From Lethocerus indicus (Eukaryota; Arthropoda; Insecta; Hemiptera; Belostomatidae): 64,000 nt of DNA. A program made the translations under genes and the position numbers. Positions 25,693 to 39,460 of this stretch are shown here, in pieces (position 1 is the first letter of the stretch; every line of letters starts with the position of its first letter). The stretch lies in contig JACDQD010000011.1 in NCBI GenBank assembly GCA_019843655.1, forward strand, positions 13,868,604-13,932,603. The letters are read 5' to 3'. The notes under the pieces are model-generated. The model was not told the DNA's origin. It did not search any database and saw only the letters and a program-made list of their open reading frames with translations.

Positions 25693-28372
25693 CAGACCAT
25701 AATGCGGTATCAAAATGTATACAAATAAAACGGGGATGTTATAAATTAATTGGAAAAATTTCTGTGGAGAAATGCGCTCTCATTCGGGTTTCTGGCTTTG
25801 GCCCCGGTCGCGAAGCACGAGCCAAAATCCCGCTTATACTTTTTTAATTTTTTTTTCACTCTGTTTTGTTCGCAAGGTCGAAAATAAGACGACGACCGTG
25901 TTACAGGAGTCGACGTTCGACGGGGCCGGCGTTTCGTCGGACCGCCGCCTTTCCGGACGAGCCCGTCCTAAGAAAGTGTCCGCTCGAGGCTCAACGAACT
26001 TGCAACCGACCAATAATTAAACTTGCTATATTTATAGACAGCAATATTAGGACCGTTGCCAACTTAAAATGTGTACAGATTCGATACAATCGGGGCGATG
26101 ACAACACTAAACAAAAATCCGAAAACTTCAGTCGCGCAAAACAGCAATCGCGTTTTGGTAGTAACTTGAGAACACCGAACTCGATACTTGGCGTGCGGCG
26201 TCTCACTGCGCCGAGTTCTCCCGTAGGTTAGTAACAAGCCCCGCATACTCACTGCATTAAGCTAGATCTAAACCTAATTAGTACCCAAACACAGCCTGAA
26301 CACACAGGATATGTATAATAACAGAAGGTACAGTAACATTCTGGACAGGACGAAAAGAGTTTAATTAATACATTTAATACAGCAGATTGTATAACTGAAT
26401 AATTTGATAACGTTTATATTAATTCGGTTTAATTTTTTATTCCACGCGGTCCTTTGAAAATATTATTACGTATTACAACCGTTACCAGTCCCACAAATTT
26501 TAATTTATCGCGAAATTCCCCGCAGCAAACATGTTAGCCAGTTAATACAATTTTTACAATGCAGTATTATTTCGAATTTAAAATGATGCCAGGGGGCTGC
26601 GTCTCAGCTGCCGCAATACTGTTTTTATTTCATCATCAATTTATTTATCTGTACGCAACACTGTTTAATTTTATAGAATGGGGTCCAACGGCGCAGCAAC
26701 CGAATCGGTCACGAGAGAAGGTCGTAAACTCCACTGCCGCTCATTAAATTTTAACGAGGGTTTTATCTATTTATTTTGTAGAGCTATATAATATTTTATT
26801 TATTTCTATATTTTAAGTAAGTCACAACTACAATGTGATATTATATTTAGCTAAGTTTTTTATGACAATCGAATGAACTCCTGATAGTGCTCAGGTTGTG
26901 AGGAAAACTCACTAGACAACAAAGTTAGACAAAAAAGGTGGGGGGGGGGTTAATGACTTTATATTAGACTAAAGCACAAATATTATTGATAATCCACCGG
27001 TTTACACACCTATAGTAACCGAAATCGCGCTCAACGTTTTGTCTGTTGGCAACGGTGTTCATTTTTGGCTACATTCTGCGTTGTTCTACTGGCATTGTAA
27101 TTTCGGCGCGTCTTTGTCGGGCTAACGTTTCGGAAGGGGTTTGGCAGCGGGGCCGCGGCAGTATCGGGAACGGGAAACATCTGCCGGCCGAGTGAATTTT
27201 CAAAGACCAGAAAGAAAAAATTCTTCGAGAAAATAAAAATAAAATCGACAAAAAAAAGCGGAGAAGGAGGCGCCCGGCGGTCGCCGGTGAGTCCGCGCTC
27301 GCCTCTTTCATTCCCTCGGGGCACTGCCGGGCACAATGATCCCGCGGGCGAAAATAAAAACAGAGTTACGCGGCCGACAATGCGAGGGGAGGGAGGGGGC
27401 AGGGCCTTCCGAAAAAACGTATAATCCGTTATGAAAGAATTACCGGCTTCACAAAAGACCAGTCATCGACCGAGACGGCCATCCTACGACGGCCCGGTAG
27501 CACGAGAGTGTGCTGGAGGCGATATAATTAATTTGTCATCAAGTCCGTGCCGGAAGAAGGCCAATAAAAACTGCCATATACCGCATATAACTACTAATTC
27601 ATTCTTCTAGCATCACATCCGTGGGGCATCTCAAAGAGATCGAAAAATGACTAAAAAAACTGGAAAAGAAGGCGTGGGAAGTGGGGAGCGGAAATTGTGT
27701 GAATGATAAATACGAGTTTAAAAGGGTTTCAGGTATAGTAAATATTCAATATTTTATTGGTAGGTATAACTGTGAGTGGATATCGGTATGACCTGGCACC
27801 GGGTTGGATGTCACGTTGTAAGACGGTTTTTGTCTCGAAAATCCTTGACCTTCCTTTAAATTTAAAACGCGTTCAGTTCGCCCACACAAGGCCTCCTTTA
27901 ATACCAGTAGGCCAGCGAAAACGCCGGGAGATTTACAAACATGAAAACAGCAATAATAAACGCTTCCGATACCAGTTCCGATACAATATCCTTTTTTGAA
28001 ACATAGTCGCACTTACACATTAATTGGTCAAATGTTGGACAACTGTAACACATTAGGGTCAAAGAAAAGGAATGAAACTTGTTTCGGACAGCCCACGCAA
28101 AAACGTCCACGTAAATACTTCGAACCCGAAAGCGAGTACAAAGCTTTGCGGACGGACGAGGAGAACGGGGGAGTAAAGACAGAAAACCGACACAAAAGAC
28201 GACGCCATTTTTATCAGAAAGAGAAAAGACGTTGAGAATTACTCGAGGACGGAAATAAACCGGCGGGATCAAAGACAAGAAGACGGATCATCCACAGGCG
28301 CCACAAATAGACACATTCCCATTTTATATATAACTCGTGTGTACGACACGATTTCTATTGTGAGAGCGTCTC

Positions 28373-28398
28373 GAGAGAGAGAGAGAGAGAGAGAGAGA
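28373..28398. repeat. (GA)13 microsatellite with adjacent GGGA tract
   Basis: Uninterrupted GA dinucleotides followed by GGGTGGGATGGAGGGAGGGA. GA runs are also the target of GAGA-factor-type proteins in insects. Confidence 0.9.
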
Positions 28399-28794
28399 CT
28401 GGGTGGGATGGAGGGAGGGAGGGAGTGCCACACTTCGAGAGACGTCAGAGATGAAAAACTATATTTGAATTTCAGTATAAGCAAAAGGTCTGGTTATTGA
28501 TGCTGGGATTTATTTCTGGGCTTCGGAATCTCTTTTCGGGGCGTCAAAAACCCGATAAAGCGCAGGGGAGGGGTCCTATATGAGGCGTCAATAAATAACT
28601 TGAAGTTCCATTCAAAATAGTGCCGAGCGTGAAATTCATTTTCAATGCGCCTCCTTGATTTTCCCGCCGGCGCTGTTATCGGCCTACAGCGGTAGGAGGC
28701 AGAAATAAGGGTGACATATGACCAAGTGTCAAATTTGTTTTGAACAAGATACTAACTAATACGAGCTTCATATTGAAACTACTAATTACCAATT

Positions 28795-28857
28795 ATGTCA
28801 TCGTCAATAAACAACAGGCCTGAGGACTCAGAAATCGATTCTGGCTGTAAGCTCTGA
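28795..28857 (+). repeat. Dispersed decayed repeat, copy I (N-terminal-like module)
   Basis: A 20-codon frame starting ATG at 28795: M-S-S-S-I-N-N-R-P-E-D-S-E-I-D-S-G. Its seven codons for P-E-D-S-E-I-D (28819-28839) align with seven codons for P-E-D-S-D-I-D in copy G (60137-60157), and all seven differences fall at third positions. The frame stops after K-L. Confidence 0.45.
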
Positions 28858-30946
28858 AATTAAAAATTATCTGTCTCGTATCAACCCGAATGGATAAAAA
28901 GCTTTATTTGTAACGTTTAAAAATTGAAATAACGCCCGCAGGTTTGAATTGAAGCCGTCGAACGCTGTTTTAATTGGGACTTAAACGGACCGAGACATGT
29001 ATCGGCCATTAGGCGAAGGTAGTGAAATTACTGCGAGGTGATCGCGGGAACGCTTGCGGCTGCTCGACACAATAAAATTGGGCGGTGAATATTTTTCGAG
29101 AGGAAATTAAATGTGATACACATCTTACGGTCGGACAGAGTCTATTGTCTTATTCGAGGTAATCGCAAATCGACAAAACTAGGGACGCGGGTACAACAAC
29201 CTGGACAAGGACTTTACAAACAATATTATATAAATAACGCGAACAAATTTCTATACTAACCACATCGGAAGTTTCAGTTAATAGTTAATAAATAGAAGTA
29301 CACATTAATAAAATATTTTCCTAGTCAGAATCCCCTCATATATTCTCGATCCTACCAGCATCCGTCAACACGTATTATTCCAATTTCCACAACTCCATTA
29401 AAAGTTTTGGAAAGTTATAGCATGCACAGTGATACGTTTTGAGTTTCGACATCTGACATGATATACACGGATAGTATTATAAATGTGTTTTGCATTACGC
29501 GCAAAATAAACAGAATAGCTATTTGCACTATATAAGAATTAGTCTTTGGCTGTAGTATCATCTGCGGCACACTGTAGGCACATCGCGCACAAAATTGTAT
29601 TTTCCAGAATATTCGCGGGTGCTAATAATCAAATATTCAAAACCGAACAAGATATCGCCAATATGAGGAGTGCAGTGGGTTTCTTTTCTTGCAGAGACTC
29701 ACCGTATCGCATATTCGAAGCGATGCAAATTCGGGCTTGGACCGAGAGCAACTGCACAGTCAGTTGTCCTTTTTCCGTTTCATTGTCGCCTCGTCCAACA
29801 CGGCGGACTATTCATTGCGACAGAATCCAGAACAACAAAACTTTTCCGGTCGCTCGGGGCCCCGAAAAAAAAATGGGCCGGGGGCGACAAAAGGCAGTTT
29901 TTCCGGTCGCCGGGACCCATTGTCGATCGAAAGCAGCGTTTAGGAGCGACGGGGTACGGGCCCGTGAAACGTGCACCTACATTTTGAGCGCACACAGATC
30001 CCCCCTAAAAATGACACAGTTGGGTTGCAAATTGACACGACAAATATTCATGACCAGTCTCCTATTTGGTATCACCGCCGACTAAACTATAAGGGTGCGA
30101 ACCCCCGGGGCTATGCGAAAATCGGCATACTGTCACCTGGACCCTGGCAAATAATGGGCAATTGAGGGGCGAATAAGGGAGACCGCAATGAAGAGGCTAC
30201 TGTGAAACGCCGATTAACTGTTAGCCGACCACCAAGTGTGAAACACCAGTGAAAGCGATGATCTCAGTGCGGGTTCACCATTAACAGGGCTAATTTCCTT
30301 TTATCGACGAAAGAAGAAACGCAATATTTATAATCATTTTTAATAAATCTGACAAAACAATAACAAGATTCGAAAACTGCTATAAATTTTGAATTTGACA
30401 TATAATAATTTATGTACTAAACATTTTTTCCAGAAGGGTACCGTGCTAGAGCAATACATACAGCAGAACTTTCCGCCATACAGAGACCGGTTGTCGATTT
30501 TTTCAACAATCCCGACCTTTCTTCCTAATAATAATTGTTAGTTGTATAATTTAGAAATCGGCCTCGGCATTATGAAAACGAGCGTTAGTTTTGGCAATTA
30601 CAAACGAGATATTCGAAATGAGTTGCCCAAGTGTGTTGCGTGCACACACGGTTACGAACATCAGAGAGCCTTAGAGGGAAACCTGCTTCCTCCGAAGCTA
30701 ATAAAAGGATTACGAAACTTTATTCGAACTGTAAAGCAGCCCCGAAGTTTATAATTACAAAAGACCCTACGGGCTGATGCTTCGTTCCGACACGCTGCGC
30801 CGACCGCCCCCAGACCGAAGCCTCCCAGCGCCCGAGGATATTGTTCCAATTTTATGAACAAATTATTGAATCGCTTTCAGAAACGACGCGGCTTAATAAT
30901 ACACCTGTTATGAGGTCTTATGGCCGAGGTTTTATGGATCGTTCGC

Positions 30947-30965
30947 GGCCAATTGAAAATTGGCC
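30947..30965. promoter_or_regulatory. Inverted CCAAT-box hairpin
   Basis: GGCCAATT and AATTGGCC form perfect 8-bp arms around GAA, presenting two head-to-head CCAAT boxes; a third ATTGG follows at 30970-30974. NF-Y-type motif match only. Confidence 0.35.
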
Positions 30966-33900
30966 AGTAATTGGCGCCGGGCCAAAGTCGGCAAGTCCAT
31001 TAATCGTCCGGGCTTAAATGAGTCAACTGCTCTGAATCGATTTCGAACGCACGAACTCGATATCAATAATTCCAAAGGTAGTGATAAACAACAGATGCAG
31101 AATAATAGAATTCCATAAATATTTGTACATTGAGCCTTAAGCGTAACATTGATTCTCACACCTAACATCTACATCCCTCTGGACAAACGTAATATTATCT
31201 GCATTATTAATTTACCGCTCTATAAACTAGCTTGAACTTAAAACAAATAAATCATCGAAATTTGAACGATTAATAAAAAAAGTTTACCCTCTTCGTCAAT
31301 TTCATTTCCACCAAATGTCGGCCTTGCCATCGGCCAATCAAATAGGCATCGAAGTCCCACCTTATATTGTGCTTGGAACCGACAAACAGTTTAAATAATA
31401 AATAATAATGCTCTCTGATGTATCTTTGATGAATGCTCTTTTGAATACATTGACGAACATTGGAGAAAGAAACCCTTTAATGGTTTCCAACGCTGTTGCT
31501 AATTGCCGCAGTCCGAAAACCTATAAAATCGATGCGGACCGTAGATGGCGAGGGACACCTTACATGGCACCGAACCGTAACTCGTTACGCTTAACGGGTC
31601 ACGGCGGATAGATGCCAATCGGCAATATAAATTATTCAAAGTAATAATTTATTAGGACAACGTTAAGTATGCCAATTTACAGTTGACGATTTCAACGCCG
31701 GACGGGAGTCCTTTAATTTAAGAATTTAAAATCATTTATCGGACTTTGGGAAGACAAAAAAAATTTTTAAAAATCTATAAACCCGTTTCACTGATTTCCA
31801 TAATTGAACAAACCTCGGTTTATTCTGCATTCGGAGTTTTTTCGGCAGTTAAGCGATTCAATCGAGGGAGGTGGGCCTAATTAAGAACCCGAATTACCTT
31901 ACTTTCCTGCCTAATAAGGCGTAAGTTAAACTGCTTAACTGAAGAAAGGAAAATAACTTAATTTTCAACGCACTCTTGCCTTCTGGACGAGTGATGATAT
32001 TCTGAACTCCAAAAAACTTAATTTACCTAACAGCTACAGGGAATAAAATATTCTAACGAGGCCTAGAATATTTCATCGGACTAGTTTCGGACGAGGGCCC
32101 TGCGGTACGATATAGTGGTTTTTTGTCAGGCGAAAATTGCCGGCTTTCGTTCGGTCCAGCCCAATCATCGCGGATAATGGCAGGATTCCGACGCGGAGAT
32201 AGTATCTCGGCCCTGATTGGATGAATGGCGGTTGGCGCGGCCACAAAACTGGATTCGGGAATTGTGGCCAACGGAGGAACCGAGCCCCTGCAATAAAACA
32301 GGGAATGTCACATACTATCCACGCGAATAGACCCGCCAGCCACGTTCTTTGGCTCTCCATAAAATTGGACGGCCCGGTCCTCAATTACCAAATTTCGAGC
32401 AATACTTTAATTCAGAGAGGCTAACAATAATGTGTAACAACAGACACATATCCATCACATACAACTTGTTAATAAATAAATAACAGTCACGCGATTTGCA
32501 ACTCCTTATGACAATATTTCCGACTGCGATTTAGCGCTAAATTCAAAGTACTCCTAGTAACCTAGTCCTCTCTTATAACACCCAGCCAGACATTAATTAT
32601 GGTATTATAAAATTCAATTATTCTAATTTCCGTTCATTTCTCCGTTCATTATATAATGCGGGTTTGAAGGCACATCTTTTCCAATGCTCATAAAACCCCC
32701 AAAAGGGCCAATTTCACACACATATTACAATACACAATATTACAATTGTGACTACATACAAACAGGAAACAGAATTCGCTTTGTCAATCTCACCGCGAAC
32801 AATAAACCAACAGTAGATTATAACAGGACGGAACCCAATTTTGCAAATGGATTCCCATTGCGGAGAGAATATACTCGAATTCTGGGACCAGACTTCCTCT
32901 TCCTCGCAATTACTTATCCGGGTATTAAACTCGGATTGGGAAATCGACCGAGCCCGAAGCCCCCGCGGGACTCGAAGGAGATTGCGTGGCCGTTGGGATA
33001 GCTAAAATATTTACCCGAGGACATTTTACGTTCAAGCCGCACATTCGTGTGTATCTACATATTTTAGAGGCATAAAATATACGCATACGCTATTTACATG
33101 ATACTGAACAATCGATTTTTACAAGGCCTGAAATCGATGTACCGTGACTACATTTTTTAAATATTTCCTACTGCTTTGAGATCAGAAATTCACGACAGTA
33201 CAAGAAGTACTATAGACGTAATTAATATAATGTTAACAACCCTTCTTTTGAGCATCGGATAATTATATGCAAAAATATTTCAAGAAAAATTAATAATATT
33301 GTGCACCATTCAAGACCGTTGACCTGTTATAAACGTCCATCTTGGCTCGAAGAACAAGATATAAAATTAAGTCCGAAGGAAAATTTTTTTTTACTTTCAG
33401 AGCCTCGGGTTTCATTTGCAGTCGCTCCAATTACCACAAGTCGGTTCGCGTCAATTAGAGAAAACGTCTTGATTCGACAATGGAGCCCGCCCGAAACGAG
33501 CGGGACGAGGACGTTTTCAGGCCCTTTTCTCGTGAATTTTTTTTTAATATTTTTTTTCGGAGAAAAGCGGATTTTCTGACGCCGCTTTACGGCGGGTTCA
33601 ACGGACGGAGCCCGGTCGCGAGCAATTAGCGGCTGCGGACAAGAGAGGGGGACGAATGAATGGGAAATGCGAGTGGCGCGAAGGAGAGGGAGAGAGACCG
33701 CGTTAACAATGGAGAGGAAGATTTCACATTGTTTTATAAAAAAAAAAAGAAAAGTTTTCTCCATTTCTCACACGCCTCTGGGCTCGTTTCCGCCCGCGCC
33801 GCGTTCTCCACTCACGCAACGGATCCTTTCCCAGCAGTAACACGACAGCACTACAGAATATAAGGACGAAAATACAGAGCAAACATGCACGGGCATTAAT

Positions 33901-34282
33901 GTAATGAAACCTTTTCTGTTGCCGTCCCTGCACGCAGCAACTAATTTCCCGAATAATAACTTTAAAATTTACAGAATTCGACTAACTAAATGCCCTACAA
34001 ATCAACTACAAAGAGGGACATTACATCGTTGTCATTAAATATTGAACAAAATATGGTCCACCAAAAATTCAAAAGTATAAATATTCCATTTTTTCATTAC
34101 TTGTGGTTAGGTTATATATTAATTTTACATGGTGTAACTGGAGTTGAAATGAGGTAAGCTACTTCTATGAGCCGATTACTATGTCAAGGGGACGGCACAC
34201 ACACGCGCGCGCGCCTCGTGGGTCGGATAAGAGGGACAAATGAAGCCGGAGGGGCGGTTTCGTTGGGTAGAAGTGCCGCATT

Positions 34283-34456
34283 GATTAGGCCCGGATTAGG
34301 TAGGCCGTCCATTCATTTATAAAAGGCCCGGAGAGGCGGCCGGTGGCGGTACGGGCCGCGGCCAGATAGGCCCCGCATAATGCCGCGAGAGACAAGGCCG
34401 TTTGTTGCAATCCAAATGGGATTAATCGGCTATTCGCCGGTACGCAAGTGGGATTA
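34283..34456. promoter_or_regulatory. Cluster of GATTA (K50 homeodomain-type) motifs
   Basis: TGATTAGG (34282), GGATTAGG (34293), GGATTAAT (34419) and GGATTAGG (34451) lie in the same orientation within 175 bp. GGATTA/TAATCC is the core bound by Otd/Otx, Pitx and Gsc homeodomains. Confidence 0.35.
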
Positions 34457-35149
34457 GGCGCGGTCCTAGGCTCTCCCTTTGTCCGCAGCCGAGACACCAT
34501 AGTTTATCCCAACCACGGTAGACTTCCCGGGACTCTACGTTCTGCGCGAAAATTAGCCCAAATGCATTCATTAGAACGGAATAGACGCTCGAGCAGATGT
34601 TGGGCAGAGAAATACAAAACAAGAGGAAGCAGAGTTTTTTTAATCCTAAATTCATCCCCTAAGAAAATGATGATTTTATTTCGATTTTCAGGACATAATG
34701 AGGGTACTATATTGAGTCAATAAATGCATAAACGAGTAGTATAAGACTTACTTGTCGCCTTGCATCGCAATTCGTAACTTCGCAAGATAATAGTAATTTG
34801 TTTACTTAATATATTGGCATAAAAACTATTACCAAATATCGACCCTTTAAATGCGAGTGCAAACTGTCTCACCAAAATTAACATTTATCAACACAATAGT
34901 CCAAAAAAATAGCTATTAAAACGAAATATATGTATTAAAATAATTGAAACAATAATTACTTTATTAATAACTAGCATAAAAAACAAGACAAGTGAATTCA
35001 GACTTTAAATGTTGGTAGTTGATATTATCGTCCCTTAATTCCCTTTATAACGGGCTAGGATTGTTTTAAATGTGGAGGCAAAAAGAAACATACACTGACG
35101 AAAATCCGAAGCTTGTTAATTACGACGCCACTGTCAATTAGAAATACGA

Positions 35150-35178
35150 GCCCATTGTCGGCTGTTACGACAATGGGC
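35150..35178. promoter_or_regulatory. Perfect 11-bp stem-loop with inverted SOX motifs
   Basis: GCCCATTGTCG and CGACAATGGGC pair perfectly around the 7-nt loop GCTGTTA. Each arm contains CCATTGT/ACAATGG, the SOX HMG-box core. It could be a paired SOX site in DNA or a structured element in RNA. Confidence 0.5.
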
Positions 35179-36837
35179 AGAGGTTCTCTCTTGTCGGAGG
35201 TGCCACGCCTTCCACTTTCGATTCCGATTTACACGCACACAAACACAGGCGCACATCGTAACATCCGTTGCGTAACTACTACTACAACAAGAGGCTTTTC
35301 ACTCAATTACGAATTAACATTCTGCCACTGCATGGCCCCGCGGCTTTATTCTTCGGATCGTTTAATCCGCGGCGAATTTTCGCCACTTTCACTTCTACGA
35401 GAGTGATTTTTTTTCTTCTTGTTGTTGTTCTTGTCCGCCCCTCGTCTATCGGACCTAATTAGGTTAATGCCCTCGGGGCCGGAATCGGCTTTGTTTAATT
35501 CGAAAATGGCCGAGTGAAACCGCCGCCGGTCCTATACAGCCGCCGAACGCTGATCAATAGACTAATAAGGTGGGCCCAGAGCGAAATTGCTTACGAAACT
35601 CGAAATTAAAAAAAAAAGAAAGAGAAAAATGGAATCGAAATTCAATTTTCGAAATCGCTTATCGTGTTAACAATTGTAAAACGTCGGCGAGTCATTTTCT
35701 TTCGGATGCTCCAAAGCGTAATCAGCTACTGTTTGGCGGGCTATTCAGAGTTGGAGTTTTAACAATTTAGCTGCAACAATAAAACTAATAGTTTAACATT
35801 ACAAATTTACAGTACCACATTTCTTTCGTAATATGAAATGGTAACGTGCGGTCACATATAATTATGAACTAATAAAGTCTTCTGTACTTTATGCCTAGAA
35901 TATACGATCGGCGGGCACTTTCAAAGGTTCCGACAACACAATCTGTCCTCTCGCAACAAAGCCGTTCGACAAGACAAATAGTCATGACTAATCTATGCAG
36001 TCGCGCTGTGACCTATGAAACGAATAATGACTATGTAGACAATCGTGACTATTGTTCAACTGTCAATAGACGTTAGCCCCCTTGCATAATACTGAAGCAA
36101 GTTATTATAGACCGACATTCCTGCGGGAACGGTACCGACAGAGCCGACAAGTATGTGCTACAAGTCTACAGACTTATTTTATATCTGAGAGTCGCTCGAT
36201 ATTTAATTCTCTTAATATTGCTTCATAACACTTAATGATAGGATTTTAACTTGCTGATATGTTTGAACGTTTTAATGGCTGACCTCAAAAACAGGACTGC
36301 CCTAGTCTGCACATCTTGAAGGCGATACGCCGAAACCGGTCTGTTGTGGCGGTGAACACGCGAACGTTGACAGGTAGTCATTCCGGCCGAAGTATAACTT
36401 TCTCGTTCCTGTGATCTGTTCATTGTGCTAGTTTCGGAACTAATAATTTTATGTATTTTTCCCTTCTACGATACATCAATAGAATTCGGTTTTCTCAAAC
36501 TAGCATCCCGTACACCGGATACATTTTAACCGGCCAGACAGCTGTTGTACCCATGACAGTTTTAACATTTTATTTGTTAATGAGAAACAAAAAAGTTCTC
36601 TCACTATTTTTTATAGCTAATAACAGTCTGATTTTTTCTCATTGGAATAAGAGATGTCGAAAATTAACCAATTTTTGTATTTTCGCGCCGAGTAATCCTT
36701 AGTTTTCAAATAATTCTCCCGGTTGAGCTCATTTCAATTTTATCAAGCCCTATCGCGGCAGAAAGGCGTCGGGTCGGCCACTATTTTAATTCCGTTTTTG
36801 TTTTTTCATCCTCCCATCCAAACTCAATTAACGGGAA

Positions 36838-36880
36838 GCCTAATCCCGAGAAGGCGATACCTAATAACATAGGATTAGGC
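36838..36880. promoter_or_regulatory. Inverted TAATCC motif pair
   Basis: GCCTAATCC (36838-36846) and its exact complement GGATTAGGC (36872-36880) flank a 25-nt spacer. This is the same homeodomain core as the 34.3-kb cluster, here as a 9-bp perfect inverted repeat. Confidence 0.35.
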
Positions 36881-38165
36881 GTTCGCAAGGGCTATACCCG
36901 AATCAATTACAGAAGAGTGCCGCCGCGGATCTCAGGCCGGCCAAAGTCGGATGGTTTTTTCAAAGCGAAGAAAGCGCCTTCCACTAATTACTGTTATCCT
37001 CCGTCCTCGATGCCAGGCTGGGACCGCCCACCGGCCGTCGCCAAATTCAGATTTATATAGAGCGTTAAGTATAATTGGGCGAATCTCTCTAATGCAGTGT
37101 GCACAAAGTCAGAACTGCACATTGACCCAGTTCGAATCGATTCCTTTTGTTCCGGCCCATTCCTGTTATTACTGAACACGGAAATTCTTGTATTCCGGCC
37201 GTGTACAGAATAAATCGCCGACTCCACCAAACTATCCGACCCGTTAATGGACTTCATCAAGTCGGACTAAGTTGCCCCGATTGCTTAGACCCGGGGTCGG
37301 GTTAAAACAAACACAGGCGGCTGGACACACAATCCATAATCGACGCTTCGAAGTCGTGTCCGCGGACCCCGCTGAAGGTGACAGACGTATAAACTCAATT
37401 ACAAACTATTGAATTTCGCTCGGCCAAGTTTGATATCGATTACGCGATAACAATGTGACGGCTGCCCTTGCTTTACTCGCTTTTGCGCCCTTCTCCATCA
37501 ACTCCGCCCATCTGGCTCCAGGTCAGATTACAGAACAATTACTCGCCGAAATACAACACTAGACAACATCACTCACACGTAATAAAGCATTAAACGTACG
37601 CACTTAGAGCGTTATCGTCCCTGAAAAGGACCTTCTTGAGACAAGGGGTTTTGAGACAAAGATCATCTTTAAGTAATAAACCCAATATATGCGTACAATA
37701 TTGTACAATATTAGTAGTGCACTCCTAAAGTTTCATTGGCTAATATCATCAATGGAAAACGGCTTTATTTATTCTACCAATATTTCAGTCCGAAAAACAC
37801 CTGTGACAGTAATTTTAATTATGTCGATCACTGGATGTAGGGAATAACGAAATATACAAGTTACTTGGAAAATACTCCTTAAGAAATGGTGTAAACGTAT
37901 GTTCGATATTCTGGAGAACCCTTCCTCTCACTCCGAAGGGGGAATACCTACCCATCTCAGTGCAATTAGTAAGGTCATTAAAAAACTTTAACAGGATTCG
38001 TTATGGTATTCCTTATTTTTTGTGCCGGCGCGAGGTGGGAAAGGAGGCGTAGCCGCGCTCGTGATGAATGTCGTTAACTGCACGAGGTGAACGACGGATG
38101 AAAAGAATATTTTGGGGGGAGGGCGGGGGCGTCCAAAGGTTGGGGGCGGCGAAGTCGGGACAAAG

Positions 38166-38316
38166 CCGCCGCCTCCGCAGCCGCCCCCCGGGAACAATGC
38201 TCACTCGAGCCCCACCAGAACCACCGCCACTCGAAAGCCCATCCACGCCCGAACCAGGAACTACTGTCACTCCAGTTCCATACATTATGCCTACCACCAT
38301 AGATGTCAGGCCGTAA
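38166..38316. other. GC-rich Pro/Gly-rich bidirectional open frame
   Basis: On the plus strand a frame reads T-R-A-P-P-E-P-P-P-L-E-S-P-S-T-P-E-P and continues to a TAA at 38314-38316. On the minus strand the same DNA is glycine/serine/valine-rich and passes a donor-like CGA|GTGAGC. Either could be a low-complexity exon segment, but no complete acceptor-donor pair is convincing. Most likely a compositionally biased tract. Confidence 0.25.
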
Positions 38317-38579
38317 ACGCGGTATGAAATGTATATATTTAGTTATCTATGTATCAAATTAATTGTTCGACGATATTCAAAAAAGCACACTGTATGTTTT
38401 ACCGTTTAGTTTTGAAGTAATAACCGTTTGTATACAATAAAAATAGCAAGCTACTTGTACAACGAACAAGCGATGCGTTAAAAAACTAGTGAAATGTCGA
38501 CGAACTGAAGGAATTTTTGATATACCCGATATATATATCGTGATTTTTTATGAGTTGTGCCACGCCGACACACAAACAC

Positions 38580-38599
38580 AGAGAGAGAGAGAGAGAGAA
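38580..38599. repeat. GA microsatellite
   Basis: Short AG/GA run ending AGAAG. Confidence 0.85.
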
Positions 38600-39414
38600 G
38601 CAATTGCGTCAACTCCCGGTCACAGTCGGGCCACAGAAATAGACCGGGGGCGACGGAACTGAGCGTTTATCTGGATTGGAGACTGGGACGACACGAACCC
38701 GAACGAGCCCATTGTGTACCGGCCGGGACCTCCAACAGACAAGATTGGCATATTTATAGACACGCCCCCAACGAGAAACCCGTCTATTAATAAACAGGAA
38801 GCCTATCCGGAGCCGGTTTACCGCCAACCAACTGGCGTTCTGTCCCCAGTTTATGACAGACTATGTTTGCCTCGAAACACAGTTCCGGCGGCATTGGTTC
38901 AACAATTTTCAATCACAACTATGGCCATTTTATTGAATAAAATGATTTTTCGGCTTCACGCGTCTGGAGCACACAAGCGGAAAAACCTAACGCAGTTCTA
39001 CTGACCGAAAACAAAAATCTTAGATATCTAGAACAAAATTCTATTTGATTAACACCTATTGATAACCTAAATACTATAATGATTTTACTATAATACATTT
39101 TTTTTCAATTAATTTTAATCATACCGGTCTGAGAATCTGTCCATGAAGGAGACGGGCCGTAGATCAATACGGCCAGCGTCATATCACTGTTGTTAGGGGT
39201 CATTAAAATCGATTCAGGTGTCATAATAAATAACTGTACCGGGACCGGCCCGAAGGACGGTCGGCTGTTATTAGGAATCCGCAGATGGATGGTCGGGCAG
39301 TCCGAGCGGAGTTACCGGCGGGGATTATTGGGCGGCGGTCGGTGAATTGACCGGTGAATCGAGTGAACGCGGTGAATAGGCCCGGCAAACCGCTGGATAT
39401 GGATGGTCAATGCC

Positions 39415-39460
39415 AGAGAGAGAGAGAGAGATAGGGAAGGAGAGAAAGAGAGAGAGAGCT
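39415..39460. repeat. Imperfect GA-rich repeat
   Basis: Two GA runs joined by GATAGGGAAGGAGAAA; a third GA tract in this intron. Confidence 0.85.
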
